A DNA stretch of 64,000 nucleotides from an uncultured Alphaproteobacteria bacterium (GCA_934230415.1 CAKQEW010000001.1:1-64000); one strand, 5' to 3'. Positions 1 to 10,345 are shown, counted from the stretch's first letter. Notes: generated by a model not told the origin, from the letters alone. Made by a program: numbers and translations.

Positions 1-75
1 GTTTGCGAAACTTTGTTTTATTTGGCATCAACATAATAAACTACCTTTTATTGCTTTTGCTAATTTTTGTTTTCC

Positions 76-96
76 CCGGCACCATATAGATGCCGG
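76..96 (-). promoter_or_regulatory. Intergenic hairpin 1 of the S10 operon (TATAT loop)
   Basis: Lies just downstream of the rpsC stop. In the minus-strand RNA an 8-bp stem (CCGGCAUC with GGUGCCGG, one G-U pair) closes a UAUAU loop. The same loop and closing C-G pair recur in the next three spacers. There is no T-tract after it, so it is not a simple terminator; RNA processing, stability or protein binding are possible roles. The rest of 1-102 shows no gene. Confidence 0.6.
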
Positions 97-102
97 CAAA
101 AA

Positions 103-804
103 TTATTTGTTTCTTTTTTCGCTGCTGCCGGCATATTCAGTTGGGCGTGCCATTTCAGAAGCCAGCTTTTCCTTGTTTACGACATCACCAGTGTAAATCC
201 AAACTTTCACACCGATAACACCATATGTTGTTTTCGCCTGAATTGACGCATAGTCAATGTCAGCACGCAATGTGTGCAAAGGAATACGACCTTCGCGGAT
301 TTGTTCGCTGCGGGCAATTTCCGCACCGTTCAGACGGCCACTGCACATAACCTTGATACCCTGGGCACCGGCTTTCTGTGCATTCTGAACCGCTTTTTTC
401 ATTGCACGTTTAAAGGAAACACGACCTTCAATCTGTTGTGCAATATTCTGGGCAACCAATTGGGCATTCAGATCTGGGCGGCGAACTTCATAGATGTTCA
501 CAACAACCTGATCATTTTTGACCAATTTTTTGATATCATTACGCAGTGTTTCAATATCGGCACCGTTTTTACCGATAATCATACCCGGACGTGATGTGTG
601 AATTGTCACAACAACTTTCTTGGCAAAGCGTTCAATAACGACCTTGGCCAAACCGGCTTTCTTCAGTTTCTTTTCAATAAACTTGCGAATTTTGATATCT
701 TCTGCCAGCAGGTTCGCATAGTCCTTTTTGCCAGCAATCCAACGCGAATCAGTAATTTTGTTGATAAATTCGCGCAAAGAGATTGGTGATACTTTCTGTC
801 CCAT
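103..804 (-). CDS. rpsC: 30S ribosomal protein S3
   Basis: S3 binds 16S rRNA in the head of the small subunit and helps form the mRNA entry channel. The 233-residue protein begins [16 protein letters not shown] and carries the KH-type RNA-binding core around residues 60-110 ([17 protein letters not shown]). The C-terminal half has the usual [23 protein letters not shown] stretch, split here between the conserved [11 protein letters not shown] and its flanks. Length is normal for S3. The ATG follows an AAGGA ribosome-binding site. It sits after rplV in the S10 operon; the next gene expected, rplP, lies outside the window. Confidence 0.97.
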   Translation of the reverse strand: MGQKVSPISLREFINKITDSRWIAGKKDYANLLAEDIKIRKFIEKKLKKAGLAKVVIERFAKKVVVTIHTSRPGMIIGKNGADIETLRNDIKKLVKNDQVVVNIYEVRRPDLNAQLVAQNIAQQIEGRVSFKRAMKKAVQNAQKAGAQGIKVMCSGRLNGAEIARSEQIREGRIPLHTLRADIDYASIQAKTTYGVIGVKVWIYTGDVVNKEKLASEMARPTEYAGSSEKRNK

Positions 805-841
805 CTTACTTTTTCCTTACGTTTATGGCAAATGTTCTTGA

Positions 842-856
842 AGCCATATAGGCTTT
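842..856 (-). promoter_or_regulatory. Intergenic hairpin 2 of the S10 operon (TATAT loop)
   Basis: In the rplV-rpsC spacer. Minus-strand RNA folds AAGCC-UAUAU-GGCUU, a 5-bp stem with the same UAUAU loop closed by C-G as the hairpins at 76, 1337 and 1664. Confidence 0.5.
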
Positions 857-892
857 ATTCAGGGTTGCCCCATACCACGTGCCACGTTTTTG

Positions 893-1312
893 TTATTTTG
901 CCTTTTTGGCGGTTTTAGCAGGTTTTTCTGCTGTCTTTTTTGACGGCGCGGTGCCAGATTCCAAAACGATTGTCAAATTAGAAAATGGTTTCAAAATTGG
1001 ACGTGCACTGCCACGCGGACCGGCCATGATGCGTTTCATTGTCAACGCCTTGCCACACCAGATTTCCTTGACAAACAATGTGTCTGCCGACAGGTTTTTG
1101 TTGTGTTCTGCGTTTGCAATCGCGGACATCAAAGTTTTCAAAACTTCGCCAGATACGCGTTTCTTTGAAAATTTCAAGACATCAATCGCACGATCAACCG
1201 GCAAACCACGTACAGTGTCGCAAACCAGATTCAGTTTCTGGTGGCTGACGCGGATCATTTTGTTGAATGCGCGAACCTGATTATCTTTGATTCCATATCT
1301 TGTCGTTGTCAT
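893..1312 (-). CDS. rplV: 50S ribosomal protein L22
   Basis: L22 contacts 23S rRNA and its hairpin lines the peptide exit tunnel. The 139-residue product has the family core SHQKLNLVCDTVRGLPVDRA near the N-terminus and KRIMAGPRGSARPI, the tunnel-loop region, near residue 95. Typical L22 is about 110 residues; this one adds roughly 20 residues of Lys/Ala-rich tail (KKTAEKPAKTAKKAK), a basic extension likely to contact rRNA. It lies between rpsS and rpsC in the standard S10 order. Confidence 0.96.
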   Translation of the reverse strand: MTTTRYGIKDNQVRAFNKMIRVSHQKLNLVCDTVRGLPVDRAIDVLKFSKKRVSGEVLKTLMSAIANAEHNKNLSADTLFVKEIWCGKALTMKRIMAGPRGSARPILKPFSNLTIVLESGTAPSKKTAEKPAKTAKKAK

Positions 1313-1336
1313 AACTACTTACCTTATATTCTTGCA

Positions 1337-1353
1337 GATTCCATATAGAAATC
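1337..1353 (-). promoter_or_regulatory. Intergenic hairpin 3 of the S10 operon (TATAT loop)
   Basis: In the rpsS-rplV spacer. Minus-strand RNA folds GAUUUC-UAUAU-GGAAUC, 6 bp with one U-G pair. The stem sequence differs from the other three copies while loop and closing pair are kept. Confidence 0.5.
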
Positions 1354-1354
1354 A

Positions 1355-1639
1355 TTATTTCTTGGCTGCCGCGGCCTTTTTGTTTGCCGCATGACCCTTG
1401 AACGTACGTGTCGGTGCAAATTCACCCAATTTGTGTCCAATCATATCTTCAACAATAGACACAGGGATAAATTTATTACCATTGTGAACTTCAAAAGTCA
1501 GCCCAACCATTGGTGGCACGATTGTGCTGCCACGGGACCAAGTTTTAATTGGTTTACGGTCATCTTTTTCGTTCGCCGCCGCAGTCTTTTTCAAGACAGA
1601 TGGGTGAACATACGGACCTTTCCAAACTGAACGAGACAT
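1355..1639 (-). CDS. rpsS: 30S ribosomal protein S19
   Basis: S19 binds 16S rRNA in the head of the 30S subunit with S13. The 94-residue product starts [18 protein letters not shown] and contains the signature [17 protein letters not shown] and [15 protein letters not shown], normal for the family. An in-frame TTG lies one codon upstream, but the ATG ending at 1639 is preferred because GGAG sits seven bases before it and S19 proteins begin at this Met. It lies between rplB and rplV. Confidence 0.96.
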   Translation of the reverse strand: MSRSVWKGPYVHPSVLKKTAAANEKDDRKPIKTWSRGSTIVPPMVGLTFEVHNGNKFIPVSIVEDMIGHKLGEFAPTRTFKGHAANKKAAAAKK

Positions 1640-1663
1640 CAATTACTCCGTTTTTCTAATGTC

Positions 1664-1686
1664 CCCTGCACCATATAGATGCAGGG
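1664..1686 (-). promoter_or_regulatory. Intergenic hairpin 4 of the S10 operon (TATAT loop)
   Basis: In the rplB-rpsS spacer. Minus-strand RNA folds CCCUGCAUC-UAUAU-GGUGCAGGG, a 9-bp stem with one U-G pair. The central 13 bases are the same as in hairpin 1 while the outer stem has changed with pairing kept, which argues for selection on structure. Confidence 0.62.
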
Positions 1687-1693
1687 TTATTTA

Positions 1694-2527
1694 TTATTTC
1701 TTCTTTGCCAAATGTCTGCTGCGGATAATCATCTTTGCAGTACGTTTGTTAGTGCGAGTGCGATATCCCTTGGCTGGAATACCAGTACGCGACACAGGTT
1801 CGTGGCCCTTGGAATGACCATTACCACCACCCATCGGGTGATCGTTCGGGTTCATCGCCATACCGCGAACAGATGGACGGATACCCAACCAACGTGCGCG
1901 ACCGGCCTTGCCCAAATTGACGTTGCGCTGATCCGGATTGGAAACGCTGCCAACTGTGGCCATACAATCGGAATGAACTTTGCGCAATTCACCGCTGTTC
2001 ATTTTAATCTGTGCATACACACCGTCTTTACCCATCAACTGGGCATAGCAACCTGCACTGCGCGCCAACTGGCCACCAGCACCTGGTTTCAGTTCAACGT
2101 TATGCACAATTGTACCGATTGGCATATTTTTCAACGGCATCGCATTACCCGGTTTGATATCTTCACGGATGCCAGAAATAACTGTATCGCCCGCCTTTAA
2201 ATCACGTGGTGCCAAAATGTACGAACGAACACCATCTTTGTATTCAATCAACGCGATAAACGCTGTGCGGTTTGGGTCATATTCCAAACGAACAACTGTC
2301 GCTGGAACGCCTGTCTTTTTACGATCAAAGTCAATCAAACGATATTTACGTTTGTGACCACCACCCTGGTGCATAACGGTCACATGACCAAAATTGTTAC
2401 GACCACCCTTGGACTTTAAGCCGACTGTCAATGCCTTTTCCGGCGCGCCACGGTGCAATCCGCTGCGGTCAACCTGGGTCAGACCACGGGTTCCCGGCGT
2501 CATCGGCTTGTAATGCTTTAATGCCAT
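1694..2527 (-). CDS. rplB: 50S ribosomal protein L2
   Basis: L2 is a primary 23S rRNA-binding protein needed for subunit association and peptidyl transferase function. The 277-residue sequence begins [20 protein letters not shown] and has the conserved C-terminal stretch [17 protein letters not shown] around residues 220-237, including the functionally important His. Length matches the family. It lies between rplW and rpsS; the rplW-rplB spacer holds a long stem GTTTGGGC/GCCCAAAC of a different type from the TATAT-loop hairpins. Confidence 0.98.
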   Translation of the reverse strand: MALKHYKPMTPGTRGLTQVDRSGLHRGAPEKALTVGLKSKGGRNNFGHVTVMHQGGGHKRKYRLIDFDRKKTGVPATVVRLEYDPNRTAFIALIEYKDGVRSYILAPRDLKAGDTVISGIREDIKPGNAMPLKNMPIGTIVHNVELKPGAGGQLARSAGCYAQLMGKDGVYAQIKMNSGELRKVHSDCMATVGSVSNPDQRNVNLGKAGRARWLGIRPSVRGMAMNPNDHPMGGGNGHSKGHEPVSRTGIPAKGYRTRTNKRTAKMIIRSRHLAKKK

Positions 2528-2601
2528 TTTTTTCTTACCTTTGTTTCTGTTTGGGCACTAACGTCCAGATGGCCCGGATTCTCTGCCCAAACTGTTTATA
2601 C

Positions 2602-2928
2602 TTATGCGTTTGCAGCCAAATCTAATTTTGCATCGGCTGGCAAAGACACATATGCCTTTTTTACAGTGCGTTGTGTACCGCTGTTGCGTCCACGGAAGGA
2701 TTTAACCTTGCCCTTGGCAACAACAATGTTCACCTTGACCGGTTTGACATTATATATCGCCTGGACCGCGCGTGCAACATCTTCTTTTGTTGCATCAGCC
2801 GCAATTTCAAACGCAATACCGTTGTTTTCAGACAATTTCGCTGTCTTTTCTGAAATTATCGGACGACGCAGTATATCATACATACCGGCGGTCGCAACGA
2901 TTTTCTTTTCTGCTTTCTTTTCTGCCAT
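2602..2928 (-). CDS. rplW: 50S ribosomal protein L23
   Basis: L23 sits at the peptide exit site and is the docking point for trigger factor and SRP. The 108-residue product has the expected core YDILRRPIISEKTAKLSE and VKPVKVNIVVAKGKVKSFRG. A Lys/Glu-rich leader of about 15 residues (AEKKAEKKIVATAG) precedes the core. Its start lies 20 bases after the rplD stop, so the two are probably translated together. Confidence 0.95.
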   Translation of the reverse strand: MAEKKAEKKIVATAGMYDILRRPIISEKTAKLSENNGIAFEIAADATKEDVARAVQAIYNVKPVKVNIVVAKGKVKSFRGRNSGTQRTVKKAYVSLPADAKLDLAANA

Positions 2929-2948
2929 TTCATTGACCTTTTATTAAA

Positions 2949-3569
2949 TTATGCCAATCTTGCTTCTACCGCTTTGACCGCGTCCGCCGTCAAAACCAAT
3001 TTTTCGTGTTTCAGGATATCCAAAACGTTCAAACCAATCGTTGGCAGTGCATCAATGTTTGCAATATTTGCCGCTGATTTTTTGAAGTTTTCATCCAACA
3101 CATCCGCACCAACAAACAGCGCTGATTCCAAACCCAGTTTTTTCAACTGTTTTGCAAACGCACCTGTTTTTGCCGTTGCCAACTTTTCAGATTCAATAAC
3201 CATCAGGCTGCCGTCTTTTGCCTTGGAAGACAAAGCCATTTTCAAGCCCAGGCTACGGATTTTCTTTGGCAAATCAATCGCATGATCGCGGACAACTGGC
3301 CCATGAACGACACCACCGCCACGCATGTGAACATTGTATTTTTCACCCTGACGTGCGTTACCAGTCTTTTTCTGCTTAAATGCTTTCTTACCACTGCCGG
3401 CGACATCAGAAACGGTTTTTACCGCATGTGTGCCTGCGCGGGAATTTGCACGCTGCCAAGTGACAACCCGGTGCAGAATGTCTGCGCGTGGGTCCAAACC
3501 AAAGATGCTGTCGGCCAATTCAACCGTGCCAACCGCTTTGCCATCAAAATTTATAACATCTATTTGCAT
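2949..3569 (-). CDS. rplD: 50S ribosomal protein L4
   Basis: L4 is an early-assembly 23S rRNA-binding protein whose loop lines the exit tunnel; in E. coli it also autoregulates the S10 operon, which is not shown here. The 206 residues include the tunnel-loop region with RQGEKYNVHMRGGGVVHGP near residues 95-115. It follows rplC with a short spacer, as usual. The length is normal. Confidence 0.96.
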   Translation of the reverse strand: MQIDVINFDGKAVGTVELADSIFGLDPRADILHRVVTWQRANSRAGTHAVKTVSDVAGSGKKAFKQKKTGNARQGEKYNVHMRGGGVVHGPVVRDHAIDLPKKIRSLGLKMALSSKAKDGSLMVIESEKLATAKTGAFAKQLKKLGLESALFVGADVLDENFKKSAANIANIDALPTIGLNVLDILKHEKLVLTADAVKAVEARLA

Positions 3570-3602
3570 TTTAATTCACCTTACTTTGCTGTTGACCCAT
3601 TA

Positions 3603-4325
3603 TTATTCCGCAACAGTTTCTGCGGCGTCTGCAACTGCCTCTGCAGCTGGTTCATTGTTCTGCGCTGTTGGAACTGGCAAATCTTTCTGTTCTTTTTTCA
3701 CTGCGTCAGAAACCAGCACGAATGTGCCATTTGCACCCGGAACCGCGCCTTCTACGAAAATCAAGTTTTCAACCGCGTCTGTTCCAAATACTTTCAAATT
3801 CTGAACAGTTACTGTTTCATTGCCCATCTGACCGGCCATCTTTTTACCTTTCAGAACGCGGCCTGGCCATTCACGCATACCAGTACCACCCAATGAACGA
3901 TGCGCCTTCAGAACACCGTGTGTTGCTTCTTTACCACCAAAGTTATGACGTTTCATCGCACCCTGGAAGCCCTTACCTTTGCTTGTCGCCTGGACATCAA
4001 CAAATTGGCCGGCAACAAAATGAGACGCAGACAACTGTGTCCCAGCTGGGATAACACATTCATCCGATACGCGGAATTCAACGACCTTGCGATACGGCTT
4101 GACCCCTGCTTTTTCCGCTGCAACCGCCTGTGGCTTTGCAACATGTTTTGCCTTGGCTTCGCGCATACCCAAAATATTCGCGACATAGCCGTTCTTGTCC
4201 TGCGTGCGATTTCCAATGACAGCACAATCACCCACAGACAAAACTGTTACTGGGTGTGCCGTGCCGGCATCATCATACAGACGCGTCATTCCTATTTTTG
4301 TTGTTATTAATCCGCTACGTTTCAT
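3603..4325 (-). CDS. rplC: 50S ribosomal protein L3 with acidic tail
   Basis: L3 binds 23S rRNA close to the peptidyl transferase centre. The N-terminus MKRSGLITTKIGMTRLYDD and the central GKGFQGAMKRHNFGG (the loop that reaches the active site) are typical. At 240 residues it is about 30 longer than usual because of an Ala/Glu-rich acidic C-terminal tail (AAEAVADAAETVAE). It follows rpsJ; the rpsJ-rplC spacer contains two short hairpins, CATCG/CGATG and TTTCTG/CAGAAA. Confidence 0.95.
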   Translation of the reverse strand: MKRSGLITTKIGMTRLYDDAGTAHPVTVLSVGDCAVIGNRTQDKNGYVANILGMREAKAKHVAKPQAVAAEKAGVKPYRKVVEFRVSDECVIPAGTQLSASHFVAGQFVDVQATSKGKGFQGAMKRHNFGGKEATHGVLKAHRSLGGTGMREWPGRVLKGKKMAGQMGNETVTVQNLKVFGTDAVENLIFVEGAVPGANGTFVLVSDAVKKEQKDLPVPTAQNNEPAAEAVADAAETVAE

Positions 4326-4412
4326 TTTTTTGCCTTTTTTCTGTCAGTAGGTCAGAAATCATCGTTCAGAATCCGATGTTCCCGACGCTAACAACCAATT
4401 TTAACCTAATTT

Positions 4413-4724
4413 TTACAATTTAATTTTTACATCAACACCAGACGCCAAATCCAACTTCATCAAGGCATCAACTGTCTGAGGGGTTGGGTTAACAATATCT
4501 ACGACCGCCTTGTGATTGCGGATTTCAAATTGTTCACGTGATTTTTTATCAACGTGTGGTGAACGGTTGACAGTAAATTTCTGAATCAATGTTGGCAAGC
4601 GAACTGGTCCAACGACGTCTGCGCCAGTGCGCTTTGCCGTTTTCACGATTTCATCAACAGATTCAACCAATACGCGATGATCAAACGCTGTTAATTTAAT
4701 ACGAATTTTAGATGCAGGTACCAT
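4413..4724 (-). CDS. rpsJ: 30S ribosomal protein S10 (NusE)
   Basis: S10 is a 30S head protein and, as NusE, part of antitermination complexes. The start is placed at [17 protein letters not shown] because this gives the usual 103 residues and AAGGA lies upstream; an ATG 13 codons earlier would add residues not found in the family. The motif VGPVRLPT and the [18 protein letters not shown] stretch are present. It follows tuf; the tuf-rpsJ spacer can form a long imperfect stem GGGTCGG/CCGGCCC. Confidence 0.95.
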   Translation of the reverse strand: MVPASKIRIKLTAFDHRVLVESVDEIVKTAKRTGADVVGPVRLPTLIQKFTVNRSPHVDKKSREQFEIRNHKAVVDIVNPTPQTVDALMKLDLASGVDVKIKL

Positions 4725-4804
4725 TTGTTCGTTTTCCTTATGTTTATCCGGGCCGGTAATCACTGGCGTTTGTTTATCCAGTTACACCGACCCGCGACAT
4801 GTTG

Positions 4805-5992
4805 TTATTTAATAATCTTTGATACAACACCAGCGCCAACTGTGCGTCCGCCTTCACGGATAGCAAAGCGACGGCCTTCGCTCATAGCAATAGGTGCAAT
4901 CAATTGCACAGAGATACGAACGTTATCGCCTGGCAGAACCATTTCTTTGTCTGCTGGCAATGTGATTGTACCAGTTACGTCTGTTGTGCTGAAGTAGAAC
5001 TGAGGACGATAGTTGCTGAAGAACGCTGTGTGACGTCCACCTTCTTCTTTCGTCAAGATATAAACTTCGGCTTCAAAATCTGTGTGTGGTGTAATGGAAC
5101 CCGGTTTGCAGATAATCTGACCACGTTCTACATCTTCTTTCTTGGTACCACGCAACAGCAAACCAACGTTATCACCAGCTTCACCCTGATCCAACATCTT
5201 GCGGAACATTTCTACGCCGGTAACTGTTGTTTTCTGTGTTGGACGCAAACCAACGATTTCACATTCATCGCCGACCTTGACAGTACCGGATTCAATACGG
5301 CCTGTTACAACGGTACCACGACCTGTGATAGAGAACACGTCTTCAATTGGCATCAAGAATGGTTTGTCAACTGGACGTTCTGGCAGTGGGATGTATTCAT
5401 CCAATGCGTTCAACAAAGCATCAATGGATTCTTTGCCCAAACCGTCGTTTTTGCCTTCCAATGCGGAAACAGCAGAACCACGGATGATTGGTGCATTGTC
5501 GCCATCAAAGTCATTTGCAGACAGCAATTCACGAATTTCCATTTCAACCAATTCCAACAATTCAGGATCGTTCGCCAAATCGCATTTGTTCAGATAAACA
5601 ACGATTTTTGGAATACCCACCTGACGTGCCAACAAGATGTGTTCACGTGTCTGTGGCATTGGACCATCAGTTGCAGCAACAACCAAGATAGCACCGTCCA
5701 TCTGGGCCGCACCGGTAATCATGTTTTTAACATAGTCCGCGTGTCCCGGGCAGTCAACGTGTGCATAGTGACGGTGTTCTGTTTCGTATTCAACGTGTGC
5801 AGTATTAATTGTGATACCACGTGCACGTTCTTCTGGTGCATTATCAATCTTATCAACGCCCTTTTCTTTATCGGCGCCGACACCATAGTAATGAACGATA
5901 GCAGCAGTCAATGTTGTTTTACCGTGGTCAACGTGACCAATAGTACCAACATTAACATGCGGTTTGGTTCTTACGTACTTTTCTTTTGCCAT
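4805..5992 (-). CDS. tuf: Elongation factor Tu
   Basis: EF-Tu is the GTPase that delivers aminoacyl-tRNA to the ribosome. The 395 residues show the P-loop GHVDHGKTT at about 18-26, [14 protein letters not shown] as switch [13 protein letters not shown] as switch II, and NKCDLAND for guanine recognition, followed by the two beta-barrel domains. Length is normal. A GGAG site precedes the ATG. It lies between fusA and rpsJ, the fused str-S10 arrangement. The fusA-tuf spacer has a 9-bp stem GATTTCTGG/CCGGAAATC. Confidence 0.99.
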   Translation of the reverse strand: MAKEKYVRTKPHVNVGTIGHVDHGKTTLTAAIVHYYGVGADKEKGVDKIDNAPEERARGITINTAHVEYETEHRHYAHVDCPGHADYVKNMITGAAQMDGAILVVAATDGPMPQTREHILLARQVGIPKIVVYLNKCDLANDPELLELVEMEIRELLSANDFDGDNAPIIRGSAVSALEGKNDGLGKESIDALLNALDEYIPLPERPVDKPFLMPIEDVFSITGRGTVVTGRIESGTVKVGDECEIVGLRPTQKTTVTGVEMFRKMLDQGEAGDNVGLLLRGTKKEDVERGQIICKPGSITPHTDFEAEVYILTKEEGGRHTAFFSNYRPQFYFSTTDVTGTITLPADKEMVLPGDNVRISVQLIAPIAMSEGRRFAIREGGRTVGAGVVSKIIK

Positions 5993-6112
5993 AGTTTTTT
6001 CTCCTTAGGCTTGGCTTGTTAAATGATTTCGGACTTTGATTTCCGGCCATCATTGGATTTCACACCTATATAATAAACCAGAAATCAAAAATCACAATCT
6101 TTTTTTATTTTT

Positions 6113-8194
6113 TTATTTCGTCAGCTTTTTGATAACCTCATCTGCGACGTTCTGCGGTACTTCGGCATAGTGCGACAGTTCCATATACGGATTTGCACGC
6201 CCCTGGGACAAAGAACGCAGTGTCTTGACATATCCGAACAGGTTTGCCAACGGAACATAGGCTGAAATCAACTGGTTACCAAACTGAGTTTCAATACCAT
6301 TAATCTGTCCGCGGCGGCTGTTCAAGTCACCGATAATGTCACCGACGTATTCTTCCGGTGTGTTAACCGAAAGCTTCATAATCGGTTCCAGCAACTTTGG
6401 CGATGCTTTTTTCATGGCTTCGCGGAAGCAAGCACGCGCCGCAATTTCAAAGCACAATACATTGGAGTCAACTTCGTGATATTTACCATCAACCAATGTA
6501 GCCTTGAAATCTACTGTCGGATAGCCAATCAGAACACCTGTCTGCTGGGCTATCTTCAAACCCTTTTCAACACCCGGGATGTATTCTTTTGGAATCGCAC
6601 CACCGACAATCTTGTTTTCAAATTCGTATCCTTTGCCCGGTTCCAACGGTTCAAATTCAATTTTAACCTGGGCATACTGACCCGAACCACCAGACTGTTT
6701 TTTGTGGGTGTATTCTTCGGTAATCGCCTTGCGGAATGTTTCGCGGTACGCAATACGTGGTTCACCAACGTTAACGTCAACCTTGAATTCACGCAGCAAA
6801 CGATCAACCAAAATTTCCAGATGCAATTCACCAACACCGGCCAAAATCGTCTGACCAGATTCTTCGTCAACCGACACGCGGAATGACGGGTCTTCTTTGG
6901 CCAACGCCTGCAAACCTAATGACATTTTTTCAATGTCAGCCTTGGTTTTTGGTTCAACAGCGATGCTGATAACCGGTTCTGGAACGTGGATGTTTTCCAA
7001 AATAATTGGATTCGCTTCATCGCACAGTGTATCACCGGTGATTGTTTCTTTCATACCAACCAATGTGATAATATCACCAGCAGATGCTTCTTTGATTTCT
7101 TCACGCTGGTTTGAATGCATCAGCAACATACGGCCAACACGTTCACGTTTATCACGGTTAGAATTATAGATATACGATCCGGATGTCAATTTACCAGAAT
7201 AAATACGGATGAACATCAGGTTTCCAACGAACGGGTCATTTGCGACCTTAAACGCCAACGCGGCGAACGGTTCTTTGGCATCTGGGTGACGTTCAATGAC
7301 CGTTTTCTTGTCCATCATTGTTCCCTTGATCGCTGGGACATCCAATGGGCTGGGCAAATAGTCAACGATTGCATCCAACAATGGCTGAACACCCTTGTTC
7401 TTGAACGCAGTACCACACAGCACTGGGTTAAAGTTCTGGTTAATTGTACCCTTGCGGATTAATTTTTTGATTGTTGCGACATCCGGTTTGTTGCCTTCCA
7501 TATAGGCTTCCATAATGTCATCGTCCAGTGTGACGACTTCTTCAATCAATTTATTGTGTAATTCTTCGGCTTTTTCACGCAATTCTTCTGGAATTGGTTT
7601 AACGTGTGGGTCTTTGCCCAGGTCGTCTTCCCATACAATGGCGCGCATTTCAACGACATCAACAACGCCGCGGAAATCAGATTCTGCACCGATTGGGAAA
7701 TTGATAACCAATGGATTTGCACCCAAACGTTCACGAATCATATCAACACAGCGGAAGAAATTACCACCAATACGATCCATTTTGTTAATGAAGCAAATAC
7801 GTGGAACGTTGTAACGATCCGCCTGGCGCCATACTGTTTCTGTCTGGGGCTGAACACCGGACACAGATTCAAATACTGCGACCGCGCCGTCCAAAACGCG
7901 CAGCGAACGTTCCACTTCCATTGTAAAGTCAACGTGTCCCGGGGTATCAATCAAATTGATACGGTGATCACGCCAAAAGCATGTTGTTGCTGCAGATGTA
8001 ATTGTGATACCACGTTCCTGTTCCTGTTCCATCCAGTCCATCGTCGCGCCACCATCGTGAACTTCGCCGATTTTATATGTTTTTCCTGTATAGAAAAGAA
8101 TACGTTCTGATGTTGTTGTTTTACCCGCGTCAATATGGGCCATAATGCCGATATTGCGGTACATATGTAAGGGTGCGGTTTTTCCGACTGACAT
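6113..8194 (-). CDS. fusA: Elongation factor G
   Basis: EF-G is the GTPase that drives ribosomal translocation and, with RRF, recycling. The 693-residue product has the P-loop [15 protein letters not shown] near the N-terminus, the [10 protein letters not shown] switch, DTPGHVDF and NKMDRIGGN, then domains II-V with the conserved [14 protein letters not shown] region. Length is normal for bacterial EF-G. It lies between rpsG and tuf in the str operon, with GGAAAGAAT before the ATG. Confidence 0.99.
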   Translation of the reverse strand: MSVGKTAPLHMYRNIGIMAHIDAGKTTTSERILFYTGKTYKIGEVHDGGATMDWMEQEQERGITITSAATTCFWRDHRINLIDTPGHVDFTMEVERSLRVLDGAVAVFESVSGVQPQTETVWRQADRYNVPRICFINKMDRIGGNFFRCVDMIRERLGANPLVINFPIGAESDFRGVVDVVEMRAIVWEDDLGKDPHVKPIPEELREKAEELHNKLIEEVVTLDDDIMEAYMEGNKPDVATIKKLIRKGTINQNFNPVLCGTAFKNKGVQPLLDAIVDYLPSPLDVPAIKGTMMDKKTVIERHPDAKEPFAALAFKVANDPFVGNLMFIRIYSGKLTSGSYIYNSNRDKRERVGRMLLMHSNQREEIKEASAGDIITLVGMKETITGDTLCDEANPIILENIHVPEPVISIAVEPKTKADIEKMSLGLQALAKEDPSFRVSVDEESGQTILAGVGELHLEILVDRLLREFKVDVNVGEPRIAYRETFRKAITEEYTHKKQSGGSGQYAQVKIEFEPLEPGKGYEFENKIVGGAIPKEYIPGVEKGLKIAQQTGVLIGYPTVDFKATLVDGKYHEVDSNVLCFEIAARACFREAMKKASPKLLEPIMKLSVNTPEEYVGDIIGDLNSRRGQINGIETQFGNQLISAYVPLANLFGYVKTLRSLSQGRANPYMELSHYAEVPQNVADEVIKKLTK

Positions 8195-8248
8195 AGATTC
8201 TTTCCTTGTTTTATTGATTTAACCCAATTTGTTCTTGTTTTGATATAA

Positions 8249-8722
8249 TTACCAACGGAAGTGTGCAAACGCCTTGTTCGCGTCTGCCATCTTGTGCGTA
8301 TCAATCTTTTTCTTGAACGCACCACCCTGGCCCGACAACGCATCACGCAATTCACCGAACAGGCGATCTTCCATAGAACGTTCACCGCGTTTGCGCGCAA
8401 ACATAACCAACCAACGCAACGCCAATGTCTGCTGACGCGCCGGACGAACTTCTACTGGCACCTGATATGTTGCACCGCCAACACGACGACCCTTGACCTC
8501 AACTGATGGTTTCAGGGCATCAACCGCTTCCAAGAATGCGGCCAATTCATCACCGTCTTTTGCAACTTTCTTCAGTTTTTCTAATGCACCGTAAACGATA
8601 TTTTCGGCAACTTCTTTCTTGCCGTCCCACATAATTACATTAATACATTTTGCGACAACCAGATTATTGTATTTGGAATCTGGCAGAATTTCACGTTTCG
8701 CTGCACTTTTACGTCTTGACAT
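8249..8722 (-). CDS. rpsG: 30S ribosomal protein S7
   Basis: S7 nucleates assembly of the 30S head and lies at the mRNA exit. The 157-residue protein begins [20 protein letters not shown] and contains [20 protein letters not shown] and [13 protein letters not shown] at the end, all typical. It follows rpsL and precedes fusA. The ATG is preceded by GGAAAAAC. Confidence 0.97.
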   Translation of the reverse strand: MSRRKSAAKREILPDSKYNNLVVAKCINVIMWDGKKEVAENIVYGALEKLKKVAKDGDELAAFLEAVDALKPSVEVKGRRVGGATYQVPVEVRPARQQTLALRWLVMFARKRGERSMEDRLFGELRDALSGQGGAFKKKIDTHKMADANKAFAHFRW

Positions 8723-8798
8723 TTTTGTTTTTCCTTTATTTCTTCATCTGTTTTTTCAGATTACTCACGCAGATATGCTGTGTGTTTGGGTTAATTTA

Positions 8799-9170
8799 TT
8801 ATTTTGCTGTCTTGGCACCATACAAGGAACGACCCTGCTTTCTGCTGTCAACGCCCTTGGTATCCAGAACACCACGGATAATGTGGTATTTAACACCAGG
8901 CAAGTCCTTTACACGGCCGCCACGAATCATAACGACGCTGTGCTCCTGCAGGTTATGACCTTCACCAGGAATGTATGCGGTCACTTCGCGACCATTGGCC
9001 AATTTAACACGTGCAACCTTACGCTGCGCCGAGTTAGGTTTTTTAGGTGTGGTTGTGTACACACGTGTGCAAACACCACGTTTCTGGGGAGCTTCCATCA
9101 TGTCAGGTGCTGTGGATTTCACAACAACCTTTTTACGAGGCTTCCGAATCAGTTGATTTACTGTTGGCAT
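8799..9170 (-). CDS. rpsL: 30S ribosomal protein S12
   Basis: S12 lies at the decoding centre. The 123-residue sequence is complete. The two regions where streptomycin-resistance changes arise, [13 protein letters not shown] and [11 protein letters not shown], carry the ordinary Lys residues, so a streptomycin-sensitive form is expected. It is the first gene of the str-S10 unit; the strong promoter at 9320-9348 reads into it. Confidence 0.98.
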   Translation of the reverse strand: MPTVNQLIRKPRKKVVVKSTAPDMMEAPQKRGVCTRVYTTTPKKPNSAQRKVARVKLANGREVTAYIPGEGHNLQEHSVVMIRGGRVKDLPGVKYHIIRGVLDTKGVDSRKQGRSLYGAKTAK

Positions 9171-9319
9171 TCAAATCTCTTTGTTTGTTCTTGTTTTTTT
9201 GTTTGCACAAAAGCTGCAACCAGACCACACCACCCGGCACGCCAGATGGGCATAAATCTGCTGAACGTCGCAGTTTTCTGTGTTTTTTCACTTTCCTTGT
9301 TTACACGGAAAGCGAACAT

Positions 9320-9348
9320 ACTATAACCACCCCGGCCCGAATTGTCAA
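9320..9348 (-). promoter_or_regulatory. Sigma-70 promoter of the str-S10 operon
   Basis: On the minus strand a perfect TTGACA (9343-9348) is separated by 17 bp from TATAGT (9320-9325). Transcription should start near 9312, giving a leader of about 140 bases before rpsL that begins with a CTTTCC/GGAAAG hairpin. The rest of 9171-9483 shows no gene; a small CCCC/GGGG stem lies near 9390. Confidence 0.85.
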
Positions 9349-9483
9349 GTATTATATGGGAATTTTTATTAAAATAAATACTGGCAAAGCCCCTATTTCT
9401 GGGGGATTGAGAATAAAAACCAAATGACAAAAATTTTATTAGTACCATTTTTAACCCAGACGCTATATCCGGCGACCAATACA

Positions 9484-9511
9484 TAAAAAAATACCCCCGA
9501 AACTGGGGGCA
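9484..9511 (-). terminator. Terminator of the outer-membrane protein gene
   Basis: A stem CCCCC/GGGGG with a 6-base loop (9494-9509) is followed on the minus strand by a run of T. It lies just after the stop of the gene at 9533. Confidence 0.8.
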
Positions 9512-9532
9512 TTTTTTGTTCCGATAATATTA

Positions 9533-10315
9533 TTAGAACTGGGCACCGAATTTAGCACCGAATGTGAAGCCTGGACGTGTTTCCCATGCGCCAGCACCAG
9601 TGTGGGCCATTTCACGGCCAACATATGCGCCAACGAATGTGTCGTCACAGAAGTTATAGTTCACACCAACTGTGCCTGTCCATGTACCGGCGTTTTCAAT
9701 TTTAACACCATTGATGTCGTCATCGGTAATGCCGGCGTATTCAACACCACCAACCAGACCCCAGTTGTCGTTCAATGCCAAGAACGCATCTGCGCCCAGA
9801 CGAATCTGGTGCATGCCATCGTCACCCCAGTTGAACGATTCACTGTTCACATAATCAAATGCAACATGACCCGCCAATGTCAGGTTACCCATTTCTTTGC
9901 CAACCTGGGCACCAACAGTCCATACATATGTTGTATCGTTTTTATCCAAGAACGAACCACCGTATGGCATAATTGGGCCAACGCCATAGCTGCCGGTCAA
10001 ATCAACCATCCAGCCGTTCATTTCCATTACGCGGTATGACAGACCGATGCCAAAATCATCCCAACTGGACTGATCAAACCAATTTTTCTGGGACGCGGAT
10101 GTTTCCAGACCGATTGCCAATTTGTCGGTTACACCATAACCGAATCTTTCTGTGGCCGCCCAATCAGTTGTCGCCTTGGAATGTGATTCCAATGACGTCA
10201 CACTGTAAAACATACCTTCGGTCGGACGGTACAGTGGATTGTCATTAATCGCGGCCGCATTCGCAGCAGAAACTGCAAAAACTGCCATCAAGGAAGTTAA
10301 CGCTAATTTTTTCAT
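9533..10315 (-). CDS. Outer-membrane beta-barrel protein, unnamed
   Basis: The 260-residue protein starts with a clear signal peptide (MKKLALTSLMAVFAVSAANA, cleavage likely after ANA). The rest alternates short polar and aromatic stretches typical of transmembrane beta strands and ends in a C-terminal Phe (KFGAQF), the usual recognition signal of the BAM machinery. It is therefore an outer-membrane barrel, probably porin-like or of the general OMP_b-brl type; no substrate can be assigned. It has its own promoter, a leader with a 5' hairpin, and its own terminator, as expected for an abundant protein. The signal peptide and final Phe are seen; function is not recognised. Confidence 0.8.
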   Translation of the reverse strand: MKKLALTSLMAVFAVSAANAAAINDNPLYRPTEGMFYSVTSLESHSKATTDWAATERFGYGVTDKLAIGLETSASQKNWFDQSSWDDFGIGLSYRVMEMNGWMVDLTGSYGVGPIMPYGGSFLDKNDTTYVWTVGAQVGKEMGNLTLAGHVAFDYVNSESFNWGDDGMHQIRLGADAFLALNDNWGLVGGVEYAGITDDDINGVKIENAGTWTGTVGVNYNFCDDTFVGAYVGREMAHTGAGAWETRPGFTFGAKFGAQF

Positions 10316-10345
10316 AATCTATATCCTTTCCTTTTGTTAACATGA

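Noticed and set aside
4904..6022. 372-codon plus-strand frame opposite tuf
   Set aside because: A shadow of the highly biased tuf codons; Cys/Phe/Thr-rich with no family resemblance.
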